Shown: piece by piece, positions 50,942 to 63,734 of the stretch
How positions within the stretch are numbered: position 1 is the first letter of the stretch
How the letters are laid out: each line of letters begins with the position of its first letter
Origin: Dipylidium caninum
Taxonomy: Eukaryota > Platyhelminthes > Cestoda > Cyclophyllidea > Dipylidiidae
Assembly (NCBI GenBank): GCA_017562135.1
Contig: QEYB01000448.1
Coordinates: forward strand, 1,550,001-1,614,000
Length of the DNA: 64,000 nucleotides
Direction: 5' to 3'
Notes under the pieces: generated by a model
Told to the model about the DNA's origin: nothing
Database searches by the model: none
What the model saw: the letters and a program-made list of their open reading frames with translations, nothing else
Program-made: the position numbers and the translations under genes

Positions 50942-53114
50942 ATGCGTGTCCTTCCGATTGGGCTCTTTTTAGTTCTCCAGCTTCTCATCGTGGCGTCATC
51001 GAGGAGGCAGTGTGAGTTTTGTCCTGTGACAGTATTTTGATCATCTATTCATCGCAATTTTTTTCCCCATTATCCGTTGAAAACATAATTTTACCTGCAC
51101 ACGAAGCCAAGTATCTGCTCTCTACTGGGCGTACGGGCTACTTTAATGCATTCCGTTCCCCGATTCTATGCGAAGTTCGTCATACAGGTCCGAACTTTTG
51201 GGAACTTTTCAGTGCTAGTGTCGAGACTCGCGGAGAAGGCAGACTGGCCCACTTCTTGCAGAACATCCAGGCCAGTTGGCGAGCACATCCGAGTGCCATC
51301 GCAGGGGCAGCGCCAAGTTCCAGTCACTTGCGGCCTCCCGCCCGTAAACGCTGGAGGTGGCGCAGCGCGTCTCGGTGTCACGTGTGTCTCGCTCGACCAT
51401 GTCCACTTTTACTTTCCTCCCGACCATGTGGGTCGTCGTGCGTGTTCTTTAATACACCGGGACGAAACGTCGAATATATGAGAGGCATCTACAAACGCAT
51501 GACACAACATACCTTGACCACTTTTTTTCAGCAAATTACATAATTTGTAAGGTAACCTTATCACCAACCACCGGCATGGTCCTTGTGTCCCTCGCTCAGA
51601 TGTTAGGCTAGGTGAGGCAGTTTACGAAAAGCCACTACAACCGGGTCCAGCGACCACCATCGACTATGAAGTGGCGGCTACTCGGCCAACTTCTCTCCAG
51701 CGGGCACCACATTGTGTCTGTCTTCCTGTCTGTGTCGGACGGCGAATGGGAGAAGGAAATGGGAGCCAGTCTCGTGCGCAAAGTCATTTGCGTCCACCTG
51801 CAGCGCCCTGACTGACGTCCGCCTCACGCAGTCGGTCACCGCAGCGCCCGGCGCTCGGCCCAGAAAGCCTCGACTGCGCTTAATCGCCAAAGGCGTCCTG
51901 CCAAAACAGGCAGTTAATTAACTACTCCAATCAGAGGCTGGACGAAGAGCCTGTGTCATCACCGCGCCCATGTCACGCGTCTGTGCCGTCGTCTCTTCGT
52001 CCGTCCTCGTTAGTTTTCACTTGTCTTAGCCCCCAACTGCCGGGACAAAAGTCTCCTACTCCCGTCGCCGAGTATGTGAGCGATTCTTTCAAATTCCTTC
52101 TGTCATTACTATGATTTGGGGCGTAGTTCCACGTAGCCACTAATTCGTGTGGACCGGCAAGACGTGGTCGGACATGAAGGAATTTTGCTGCCAATGGAAG
52201 CCGTGGTGTAGAAGGCATTGCCGTAGGCTGGGTGAGGGCACTGATTAACGCGATTTAACCGAACTAGTTCACTCGACGCTAAGCTACCGACAAAGTGGTC
52301 AGACTCGGTAAACACCCGCAAGGCTGATTGTCCCCCTCGTGCTGATCGAAAGAGAAGACGGTGTTACTCGTTGGCCTCACACTAACGCTGACTGACGGCT
52401 AAGAAGTTGTTCGATAAACCTCCATCGAAATTGAAGAGAGAATGTGGCTCAAGCCTTCTGTCCATTTGTAGCCGTCGCGTTACAAGTAAATAAGTCTTTT
52501 CTAACTACTCCGTCTTTGCTGCCCTTCCTCATTCTCCTCATCATCATCATCAGCAGCAGCAGTAGCATCAGCACCATCACCATCACCACAATCATTTCAG
52601 CTTCGCTTCCTCCTATTTCTAGAGACACCTCCAGTAGGAGGAAGATAATTGCGGGGTTGCATTTGCTCCCACTCAAATTACTATTTTAATGTAATGTGTC
52701 TCTGCCACCGTGAGATAACCACCATAATTCATTGACTGCCAAGTTAATGCGACCCCCCCCCCTTCAACTCAGCTCCACGCCGAGAAGCGGGACGTACCTA
52801 CGCGGCGACATTATCGAAAAAAGCACGACATAGCCAGTCTAACACTCCTCTCATCCCGGTAGCCAGAACGTCTTAGGGTGCCCAAACCGTTGCCCCATTG
52901 AAGTTAACGCATTGTCGTCTTTCGCCTGCCACTTTCAGTCGCCTGGACGTGTCTGGAGGAGGGCGAGCCGTGCGACCAGGAGGTAGGACCCTGCTGCGCC
53001 GGTCTCACCTGCCACCCCAGCCTGGGCGTATGCTCGCGATGCGCCGAACCCTACCAGTTCTGCTCTCGCGGGAGACCCTGCTGCGAGGGCACATGCCGCA
53101 TCGTGTGTACCTGA
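50942..53114 (+). CDS. Small secreted peptide with two tandem cystine-knot (ICK) patterns, 2 exons, 81 aa
   Basis: Exon 1 (50942-51011) encodes an N terminus starting MRVLPIGLFLVLQLLIVASS, a clear signal peptide. Its donor (gtgagt) leaves phase 1. Exon 2 (52939-53114) follows a strong pyrimidine-rich acceptor (ctttcag) and joins in frame to a TGA. The mature part, about 60 residues, has 12 cysteines. Module 1 reads C-x6-C-x6-CC-x4-C-x6-C, then two residues, and module 2 reads C-x6-C-x5-CC-x3-C-x3-C. Each module is the classic six-cysteine inhibitor cystine knot spacing. ICK folds are found in venom peptides, antimicrobial peptides and protease or channel inhibitors, and flatworms have secreted Cys-rich families (UPF0506 type) of this spacing. 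The actual role is unknown. The gene has its own TATA box and a 1.9 kb intron separating the signal exon from the mature domain, a common layout for diversifying secreted peptides. Confidence 0.8.
51012..52938 (+). other. Intron of the double-knot peptide gene
   Basis: This 1.93 kb intron contains a CAT/CAG/CAC trinucleotide-rich stretch at about 52540-52590. No other coding region is supported. Confidence 0.6.
52540..52590 (+). repeat. Trinucleotide-rich repeat (CAT/CAG/CAC)
   Basis: Runs of cat, cag and cac units follow each other in the peptide gene's intron, an imperfect microsatellite. Confidence 0.7.
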
Positions 53115-56100
53115 CCGAGATTTGCAACCTTCTCCCCGGCCCCGGACTCCGCTTCCCTTCTCTTCCATCTTCCACTGTGAACAAGAGCTAATAATTACGT
53201 CTTTCTAGGCACCCCGCTTTGTCTTCTTGCCCCCAAGTGCCTCATCTCCCCTTTATCTTGGGTCCACTACTAAGACATCCGCGGCTCCCTGGAGAGGAAT
53301 GTCTGAGGGATAGGAAAAGCCGGTTTTCAGTCATAGGGCTCCTACTACAGACGTCGTTTGGTGTCACCTTCCCTTTCCATGACTTCAAGTCCCATAAGTC
53401 ACCCGATGTTGTTTCGGAATGGGTTGTAAAGATGGTAATACAACCGAGGAAGCTGGGGCTACACCTCATTGAGGAGATGGGAGCGATATGAAACTGTTTG
53501 CCCACCATAGCACCATCCAAACTTGGGGTGTGAAATGCCCAAGGGCAGAGAGGATCCTCTTCACCCGGCGCTGCTCAGACTTCTCGACATGGACAGTTTC
53601 CTCTGGTCTGTCACTGCCTGGGTATCCTCAACTTCGAAGCTGCCAGTAAATGAAGCTATCAGGCTCTGCCCCATGCGTTCTGCAAAGCGGAGGGGAGAAG
53701 TGGGCCACACCCGGCTTCGGCCTCATTTGGGGCATATTTCACGCATTCAAAAACAAAGGCCCAGTATTTCACCTATGCTCTGCCCGAATCGGCCCACAGA
53801 TGAGAGCACTTAGTCCTCTTTCCGGATGTGAAGAGCGCGTCTCCGTTCTCCTTCGTGTGTGAGTGGGGGTGGGGAGGACGTGCCTTGTTGTCAGCTGAAC
53901 ACTTCGGGGTGCGTTAACGCCCGAGGAAGCTCTCTACGCCCCACAAGTGACAGTCAGGAGTGAACAGTATACAATGTAACTCAATAACTTAGCACCTGGG
54001 AAGAGTTCCTCCGCGTCACATCCTCTGTCCACGTACACAAAGCACACATCGAGGCGTGGGAATTATCAGGATTTCGATATGGCAAACCTGTTTGACACTT
54101 CCGAAACTGTGCCCTCCTCCCTATTTAGCAGTTCTTTACATTCGTCACCTTCCCAAGTGAGAAAATTTGCGTCTGTTCCGGGTTGAGTCTCGCTTAGAGG
54201 ATCCTCCCTTGTCAAATGGGTGGCGCAATCGCCATTCGCAGGTCGAATAGCACGAGTGTTCGAATCGCCTCGCTGAAGTGATGACTCCGCGTGGGCGCGT
54301 TGGGGGCCGTGGACCGTTGTGGGTGGTTACTAAAAAGAGATTTGCGTGGTGGACTCACTCCTAAATCCTCTTCTCTGGGGGTGAGATTTATTTTTAGAGT
54401 GCAGAACTGCCACTTCTTGCTAAAAAATCTCTCAACGTATGATTGAGATGCAGGTGTTTCCCACCTAGTGCAATGCAAAGCCATTCCGCCTTGCATTTCT
54501 CACTTCATCCCCAAATGAATTTCCTATTACGACCATGGCAGAACACTCCGGTCTGTGCACAATTCACTAGTCAATTGACCCGGTCTTTTGAAGGCCTCGT
54601 GCACCTGTGGGGCTGCTTGGTCTCGGCATCCTGTTTCTAGCCCCCGTGGATTCAGCACCCAATTTGTCTGCGGGGACCCTGGGAGATACGCTGTTGAAAA
54701 TCTGGCCCTGTGTAATCTCGCGAGACGGTTGTTCCACTCCCACTTTTACTGCCGAGAGGAAGTGGAAGAAGCCGCTGGGGGCGCAGTGAGTGTGTCCGAG
54801 AGTAGGCGCTTCTTCTGGTCCACTTCAAATCTTAGCGACCTCACCTGTTCACCCGTCGACCACCGCAAAATTTGGCACATGCGTATATTGCTGGTCTTGT
54901 CCTCGCCAATGAATGCCATTCTGTTAGCAGTCCACGTCTCTCAAAGTAAATCGCATCATTCGTCGGCGGGACTTCGAGGGCGGCTTTACGGAACGCTCAT
55001 TGTTGGGGTCGGTGAAGGCTGTAGCACCAAGCAGCACCATCTCCTTCTCATTTATTAGTTCATTGTAGACTGTGTCGCCTCACGGGAATTCACTGACGGC
55101 ATTTCTAACTCCCTCATACCCAAAATTCATCCTGGGTAAAGTCTAACCTTACCGTGGGACCACAATCGTTTCGAGCGATCGACGATCGGACAGTCTGTCC
55201 ATTGGTTAGTTGGATTTCCCTTCCCGACCACAAGTGTTTTCCACCCTTAGAGTTGGGAGACAGGCTTCATGGAAGTGGTGAACCATCACCGCACGCCCCC
55301 CGACCGGATCAGCAGAGCACGCACACCAGCCCCATGGTTTGGCTTCATTCGCCTCGTGTCTATCACGCTTTTCTTATCAGCACTTGGAGTCTAAGCACCT
55401 CCCACCGGTTTTTACGAGGAGCCCTTGAATCAGCCGGAGATTCCTCCAAAATTAACGGGAATTGACGGCCCCTTCTGAGTTACTGTTCCTCCGGGGTTCA
55501 TTCGCAAATTGCAACCATAGGGCGGCAAATAAAAAGCATTTTGGAGACAGAACGGTGGTAGACAGGAGGGAGTTCAGACGGGGCTTTTGCGAGGCATTCA
55601 TTGGAAGCAGACAGAAACTATCTTAACAATCTCGTCTTGTTTACCGCAACACTATGGCTGTTTATTTCATCGTGTGAGTTTCCCCGCCTTCTCCCTCGCT
55701 TTCGCATGTCGGTGTGGTTTTGTGTAAGTTCGACAGTTAAAATCGTGTTCGAGTTTTCGCGTCTTAACAACTCTCTAAGGCCCGAAACGCCGACGAAGGA
55801 GATTTTGGAGGGGAAACAACCGCGCGGATGTCTGACTGCCACTGTCAGCACTCACTGGACGCTCCTCTCTTCGTTGCACACTTCGCTGAAAGGCAAGCAT
55901 TTTGACATGGCTTGGGTGCCCACCACCGCGCCAGATCGATTGTTGTCAAAATCTCCTCCACAAATGTTAGTCTTCGTTGTTATTTTGGCCGGCAATTTAA
56001 AAATTTATATTAAATTTTCCTGTGGTGCGTTTGCTTCTAATCCGAGCTGTTTGTAGCATCCCCTTTCCAAATTGTGTTTCATAAATTTTTTGTATTCGCT

Positions 56101-57130
56101 CAGGGATTTTGTCTTCCTTTCTTCCTCCCCCAGCAAACACACCCGACACCCCCACCGTGTTGAGGCTCACAACCCGAACAAATTGTGAATGCCGGGAAAT
56201 AAGGTCATAATAAGGCTGCTAAAGATGTTTGGAATTGTCAAGGAACCTCTTTTTCGCGACTTGAAAAAACCCTTTGGAGACTGTTCCATTTCACAACCCG
56301 ATGGGAATGAAAAGTGACGTTAACACCGCAAATTTCCACTCTAACTGCGTGGATCGGTCGTAGCAGGCGGATCTCACTCCACGTGCAGTCCGATTTGTGA
56401 ATGCATCCACAATTATGAATTCCGGAGAAAGTGACGTTGACGGCAAAAAACCCGTGCTTTTGGTAAATTTCCTCGAAATATGCTACAAGGCAGGTTCTGG
56501 TGGGGGGATAAAACTGTCCGTTGCATTTCCATCAATTACAAAGTGACGACAAGTTCCCAAACAGGCATCGTGTTGGTCCAAATGGCGAAGGGGGCGTCAC
56601 CGCTGTCTGATCCTTCATTTACCTCAAAATTTACCGCCTCTGGCCTCTCCTTGGCACAAGAGCTCTTTCCTAAGTCCATCAGAGAGGACGCTGTCGCAAG
56701 CAGTAGAACCTGGAGAGAAGATGAAGCTTCGCCCGTTCATCCACCCACTCCATACGGTGATAGTCTTCCAAGACTCCTCATCGACTCCATTGAACTCGTG
56801 CACTGAGCGGACACTTCATCGGCCTCTCAACCCGCGACCAGCCCAGTGTTGGACGGGAGGTGCTGGGGAGCTCATCCCTCATCCGCTTTCGACATTCCTC
56901 CCTGCAAATGCCACCAAAATTTCAATGCAGTCGTACTTTCTACTAGGAACACACGAGTAAGGCTTGAAGAGTAGACTGCGAAAGCACTGACCCCGTGGGT
57001 GTTGCACCGCCCAGCGACGAAATCGACACAGGCGTCGCCGGTGAAGGTGGGGCGAGGGAGAGTGTATGCGGTGAGGCTGGGCATCTTACCACAATTAGGC
57101 TCACTTTGGTGCAAAAACTTTATCATTCTG

Positions 57131-57230
57131 CCGGTTGGTGTTGAGAAAAGTGGCTGGGGGGTCACGGGTCGAAGTGGCAGCCGGTTGGTGTTGAGAAAAG
57201 TGCCTGGGGGGTCACGGGGCGAAGTGGCAG
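57131..57230 (+). repeat. 50-bp tandem duplication, two copies
   Basis: Bases 57131-57180 and 57181-57230 are head-to-tail copies starting ccggttggtgttgagaaaag, differing at two positions. No reading frame or known element explains it. Confidence 0.95.
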
Positions 57231-57774
57231 CTTCGCCTGGATAGACTGCGCAGAGGTGCAGCCTCTCTCGCTATACTAAGGACACTTTATTTTTTCCTGC
57301 GGTCTTCACTTCTTGGTCGTTTTGATTGCTTACTAAGCGGTCGTGGAAACGGGCCACTGCTCTGAGTCCACATTTACTGACCGTCTGACGAGGCGACAGG
57401 AGGCCTCATCACGAGGAGTGCAGCCGTCGCCTCCTCGTTCCCTTTAATTGCCTGTCAAAGCGTCTCCCCTGACGTGCAGCACGAACCCTCTAAGTTGTGG
57501 CATCTGCGCACCCGGGTCGCTCTCGAGTCGTCTCCTCAACCCCCGTGCACGTCGCTCCCGAGTGAGGTGCGGTGAATGGCTCAGGCTGCAACGAAGGCAC
57601 ACAACCTGGCGAGTAACAATGCAAGTCTCGCTTTACCAACAAGTGACACTTTTTATTCCAAAGTAATTTTTTATGTCCCAGCGCTGTCACACCCTTAGAC
57701 TTTGTTCCCTATGCCCCGTTTGATGGCATTAATTGCCCATTGCTCCAGGCGAAGAGTGTGACAGTTTATAACAA

Positions 57775-57812
57775 GTCTCTGGACCAATGCAGTCTCTGGA
57801 CCAATGCAGTCT
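57775..57812 (+). repeat. 17-bp tandem repeat, two copies
   Basis: The unit agtctctggaccaatgc occurs twice in a row and is followed by a third partial copy (agtctc). Confidence 0.9.
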
Positions 57813-60800
57813 CATGACCTCACGCCATCACAGTATTTTCACCAGTAAACGCCATTTGTTAGCTTTTGAGAGTATGAGACAGTCGTACAATCGGGGTAGC
57901 TTCAGGCTTCTGCTGGGTTCTCGCTGTGACAATGCAGAGGTTACTTTAATCCCCCTTTTCGGTGAAAGGTGACCGCGCGATCAGCGAAGAGTGCAGCGGA
58001 GATAGCTGTTAGTTATTAGACTTAGGGCTTTTTCACCCATTGGCAGAAAGCGTGCCCCGATTTTGCTTAGCCGTTTGTGTCGTAACATCAAGGCCGTTGT
58101 TAATGCCAACGGCCTTGAAATGGCAGGATTCTCGATTGTGTCGCAGCCGCCTATTGGCGGAGGAAGATTGTCTTCATGGAAAAAATGCTCTTTTGCTTGG
58201 CTACGAGTACGTCAATCCACACTTTTTAGGAGCTTTGTTTAGTTTCGCACTTGTCCACCACGGCAGCACCTTATCCACTGTCTCGTCTCTGAATACTTTG
58301 CCAATTAGACTACAGCCCTTTAGTCGAGGGAGGCACTATTCGTGGAACTACTTAATTTGGCTAAACTTTCCAAGTTCAGCGCTTAATCGGAGCATACTTT
58401 TTGTAGCTCAGGTATCACGTGTGTTTACCTTAGTCTTGTAAACAAAACAGCCTGCCTGCGCCCCTCCCCCACCCGCGTGCCCCGTCGTAGCCAAAAGTCC
58501 CACTTGCAACTGTGATCCGCCCTTGCGAGGCCAGGTGCCTGTCCCAGCACACGATGGCAGTAAAACCCCATGCCAGTGAGGAGGTAACGCAGGATGGGTC
58601 AGTGAGCAAACGTGGGGCGCATCGCTTCACCACTGAGGCCCGATTATGCGCCACTCAGACGTGAGCTGCAGCTCTCCAAAAGGCTCAGATCTGAGTTGAG
58701 CGTGTGCAACGAGAGCAAACGGGCTATCAGGGTGTGAAAGGGGCGGTGGGAGTGAGGCGCAGGGCCTCACCGCGGTCTGGTTGTTTCTTCCACCAAGCCA
58801 CATTGGCTTGAATCCCTCGGCCGTTGTCTGTTAGACAGATTTTGGGGTTGCTGTGTAAAGCTCGCTTTTGCCACAGCCGCGCTGGTGACCTGACCAAGGA
58901 AGGTTGATGCATGATTAAGGTCCATTGGAAGGGACGAGCGCTGGGGAAATTGATTGACACTGTCCCTCACCGGTCCCGATCGCGCCATTCCCTCCACAGT
59001 TCAGGTCAAAATACACCAGTGTTAGGGCGAAACGAAAAGTCTGTCGGTTAGCCATGCGAAAAGTCGGGTTCCGAGGTACCACTTTCATAATTGCGCCTTA
59101 AAAAGTTTTATTTTTAACTAACTTGACAAGTCTTCGCTTGCGCTACCTAACTTCCCTAGGCTCGTATTCTAAGTGGTCTCATTGTTCACTTTTTATGACT
59201 TTTGCCAACTTGTCGTCCACTTCTCTCGGATGAACGTGTCCGTGCAGCTGAAAAAACAGTTTTATCCGTTTACTGACTTAGGCCGCAAGATTCGAACACC
59301 AACACAAAGATGTGAAAAGACATACTTTATCTTTGGACGTGTTAGAACGTGTAAGGTGGGACCATCACGGGGACACGCGACCCCAAGAAGCGGGCTTCTC
59401 TGTGTTTTCTCTCCTTCCTCGCCCAACATTAGTGCTAATGCCTATTGGCGTAATTATTAAACCATCTCCACAGTTATCTACTTGCATATCTCCATCGACT
59501 TAGTCAAACTCCGTAAAGTTAGCGAGACTTTCATTGTAACAGTGGGTTCGCGGTCTCGTTGGAACGTGGTGCGGACGGACGGCAGGCACCTCGCCCGCTT
59601 CCGCGGAAGGCAGCCCGCACTATCGCTGAGTCGGAAGCACCATTCCTTATGTGACAAGGCCATTCTCAACCAGGACCAGGTTTTCACCACTTCCCTCGAG
59701 TTTATGAGGCCTTAGGGAGACCAGAACCAGTGGGACATACTTCGCCTCCCTCGTGGAGCCGTTGCTAGTGTGCAACTTCTGCCTCCAAGTGGAGCAGATG
59801 AGTGGCGTCTAATATTGCAAGGGTCCAGGAACACCTCGACAAAGGGCAGCATAATAAATGAGAAAAGAACCAAGCTAAATCGCCAAAATGGTGTTTAATG
59901 ACAAGAAGGTAATCTCGGACTTGCCCTTTCCCTAGAAAGTCCTCATGAAGACGGATGAATGAACGAATGAAAACACGGGGCATGCAACTTTAATAACTTT
60001 TGTTGCAACACTTCTACACCTCAAAATGGGGAAGCAAGAACGAGTGAAATGGGAGTATCGCAATCTACTTACTTCGAAACCTTTCCATACCAGTCATCTC
60101 CATACACTTTCCCTTTTGACACCAAATTGTCATTCCGTAGCGCGTGCTACTTTGGACCATCTACAACTTTGCCACCGCCTCAAAACCATCTTGACAAAAT
60201 CCTGCTTTCATTGCCTATCGAAGGAACACGTTCTCCCCTCGAATGGAGTTTCCTCCGGGTAATTGTTCCAATAAATCTTCACAAGATCGCGAAACTACTG
60301 ACAAGTGGAAATCGGCCGAAAATCCTACTTATGCTTCTGCGCCTCCCGCTCCCCCTCCCCGGGCAAGTGTGTCTCCCTCCCGAAGAATAATGTGCGGAGG
60401 AGGGGCAAGAAGGAAGTTGGGGCTAAATGACTGGGGTCCTGCCCTCAAACGCGGCCAGGGTGAGTCACAACTGGACGGCCGCGGCCAGGGGGACTCACCT
60501 CCACACCAACTCGGGCGACGTGGGACATCAAAGTGGCTGAATTTGGTCAGGGAAATGAGGACATTTGCAGCTAATAGCACGTAAGGGCGGGATTCAGAAC
60601 ATTTAAGACGTAATTTCTTGGCCTTTCGCCTTCTTGTGGCCTAAAGCGCAGAGCGGTTCATTATACTCTCGTTACACCGTGAATACGTGGAATAAATTAC
60701 GGTCGCAGCGAATACCACCTGACCTTGCAGGCAGCTCAATCAGGCGTGCTTATGTTGCTAACATCGCAACCCGAGGGGGCTGGCAGGCACTGGGGCGATG

Positions 60801-63734
60801 GCTTTTATCACTACAACTTCGCCTCCTCGTACCTGCGTGCGATGCATCTTTGCAGGCGCTTTGACTCATTCCCCAGCCCAGGCCTGCTTCTGCGGGGAGG
60901 AGAGGAAGTGACTATTTTAGTCACTCATTTGGGCGGGGCCGTGGGTGTCTCGTGTTGCCTCCCTTACACTCACCCATCCCTTCTTTGATTAACCTGTCAG
61001 AAATATTATAACTTATTGGTTAGGCCACCTCCTTCACTCCATCGTAGGACTTGGCCTCTGCTCCCCAAATTCCCCCAAATTTTGCTTGTCCCGGCAGGGA
61101 ATCGCTTTGGTCAAACGCCTTACATATCCTATAAGTCTAGGCAGCGGAGCACTGAAAGAAAAAACTTGTTCAGACTCTTCAACGTCACCCTGATGCGGGT
61201 GTTGGAACCTCGTAAAACTCGAGCAGCTCGAACTGTCAGTGGGGCAAAGACATAAGTGTCAAGAGGGAACCTGTGACAGACCAACGCTTAGGTGTAATTT
61301 CACTTTTCCTTCTATTTAAGCCTATACGGGACCAAGTTATTTTACATATCTAATGCCAAAGAATAGGGATGTACCATTCCTTCGAGTAGCAAATTTCAAT
61401 AAGCTGCTAACGCGCGTTGTCATCGCACTCTGCTGCGAGGCCTAAGAACAAGATTGTGGGGAGCCAAAGGTGTTGATAGGATTAATAGACAAAAAGCCTC
61501 CTGGCCCAATGCTTCACACAACGCCCCGACAACCACGGCAGCTTCGATAGAAAAGTGAGCACCGCCGGGACTCATTGCGTAGCCGCCGCCGCCGCCACCA
61601 GTTACTTTCGACCGAAACCCACCTTGGCTGTCTCACCGCCTCGGCTACGTTTTACTGATAATACTTTTTTTACTATAAACACAACGGGGAATACCGTGGC
61701 GAGGAATTGAGGTGAGGCCATGTCTTTACATTAAGGAAATGCAGCGGTCAACTTATTTGACCTGAAATACCCCTTTGTTTGTTTCAAACTGGGCCAGACT
61801 GTACTTCTGGACTGCGAGGTTCACATTCTGTTGCCTGGTCTCCGAGTTTTGCGGAGGGGCCCAGCAACACCTCTAGTGCGGCGATGGTGAACCCCTGCCG
61901 ATGGAATCGGCCTGGGGTGATAAGCAGTGGCGATTATCAGTCAAAATTACTGACACAGGACGGATTTAGATCAGAGGAAATATTCCTCTCTGTAAAAAAA
62001 TATTTACCAGCAATTGAGCTTTTTACAAAAGCGGAGCATAAGGCTCATATTGAGTGTCCAGTTTACGTCTTCACGTTCGCAAATGTAAGAAGTTGAATGG
62101 TTGTTGTCAACATGAACCGCGTTGCGACAACAACCACTTGACCTTACATCAATGCCACGTTGGAGGGTCAAGCCAAGTGGGTGTGTATTTTCATCTGCGG
62201 CTGATATTCCACTTTGCTTAAGTGGCATCGTCCTTGGTAGACTTAATTCCACAGACCGGCAGGTTCTCCGTCACGATCCCCCTCCTCCTGTTTATAATTC
62301 CTCCGGGGAGGACGAAAGTTGTCACTGCAGCAAAATTGCCAAGAGAGTAGCTTGTACACTCATTCGTGGCGTAACGTCGGGCGAAATAACGCGGTCGGGT
62401 GTGTGTTGGGTTGGAGGAGAAGGGCGGCTACGGCATCGCCGTCACCGAGGCTCGTTTGTCTACCGTGGGTAATTGAAGAGGCATGTCGGCGAGCGAGGTG
62501 ATGCCAAACTACCGCCGGTCCCGCGACCGATCCACCCTCCAAAGTGGCCATGGGCATTTTTTTGTCTAATTACATATGTCACCCATCTACATTTCGGTGA
62601 TGTGGTATGTTTAGGGGATCTGACCACAATACCCAGTCCGTGGGAGGCCTTAAAAAGTAAAACTCCGCCTCTCCATAATGTCATCTCATAGGGTGCGCCT
62701 AATTCTTCACATCAGGGGAACTCGCGGTGGACGAAACAAACGAGTCGACGACATTCGGCACTGTAGTCCAAACGGAAGAGCGGGTTGAGGGCCTTGAAAG
62801 ACCCCTTTTGACCCGGTGATTGACTAGATTCTCCGCACCACCGCGCATTTTGTTGGCTTTGCTGATCTTTTGAGCCCCCTGAAGTCTAGCAAAAGGCATT
62901 TTGCCTCATAACGAGACCGGAATGGGCGCACTCGCGACAGTAACATTGCGCTGGCGTCAAACTGAATCCACTTAAAATTCTCTCGGCAGTGAGAAAGTGC
63001 CTTCGTTTTCATTACGAAAGACCGTAAAAGCTACGGAGACAGAACCTTCGGCACTTGCATCAGCCGATTTCGTTAGCTTCGTCTCTCTCCACTGCCAACT
63101 TTACGTTTGAAATTGTGTGTCTTCCACCTTCTCGTCTTCATGGAGGCACACTTTATGGCTCCCAGAAAGAAGCCGTACTTTAAGAATTTGTTGATCCTCG
63201 ACTGCCCTTCAGCCAGGGGATCTGGTCGCTCTCGATTTAGCCTCACCAGCCCCCAACTGACTAGGACAATGTCGTTTTTGTCAAGTCTGCGGAATCTCCT
63301 TATACTCGCCTTCCACCCTCCTCTCCTGTGGCATTAACGCTGAAATCTGAAACTTTTCGCTCACATGCAGTTGTCAGTGGTAATTTGCAGTTTTCACGAT
63401 TATACTGAGGAACAGACGCGTTGGGCAAATGCAAGACCAAAATGCCACCAAATGCTTTCAGCCTCACAGGTTTCCCTATTGCATATGGCAGATTCCTAGA
63501 CCGAAAAAATGTATGTCACTGCATAACTGAGGTTTTTTCTACTTCTCAGGGAATTGCGACAGCACACAGACTGGCCGGAAGAGGAGGGGAGAATGCGGTA
63601 TTTCAATCGTTAGCAGTAGCACCTCGATTAAAAAACAAGCATTTTTTGTGTATTCATTAGAAAGAGTATTTGCGCAACTCAAATTAAGCGGTTATTTGCA
63701 AATTTATTGTCAGCTACGGTCCGTAACGTCTTCT

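Larger units (their letters stand above)
53115..63734. other. Long region without recognised genes
   Basis: More than 10 kb in which I cannot support any gene. Many open frames of 60-156 codons occur on the plus strand, but none carries a family motif or a consistent set of splice sites. The region is GC-richer than the GRK introns. It contains a 50-bp tandem duplication (57131-57230) and a 17-bp tandem repeat near 57775. Fast-evolving secreted-peptide exons could be hidden here, since they are hard to see without transcripts. Confidence 0.4.

Noticed and set aside
50299..50988. 229-codon open frame on the minus strand
   Set aside because: It is the complement of the purine-rich promoter tract and signal exon of the ICK gene; the Pro/Ser/Leu-rich product is a composition artefact with no domain.
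54607..54789. Hydrophobic, signal-peptide-like frame
   Set aside because: It has no ATG in frame (starts at GTG after a stop) and no convincing splice partner, so I did not call a second secreted-peptide gene.
55601..56056. 151-codon open frame with a hydrophobic start
   Set aside because: No in-frame ATG at the beginning, no recognisable domain, and no supporting splice sites.
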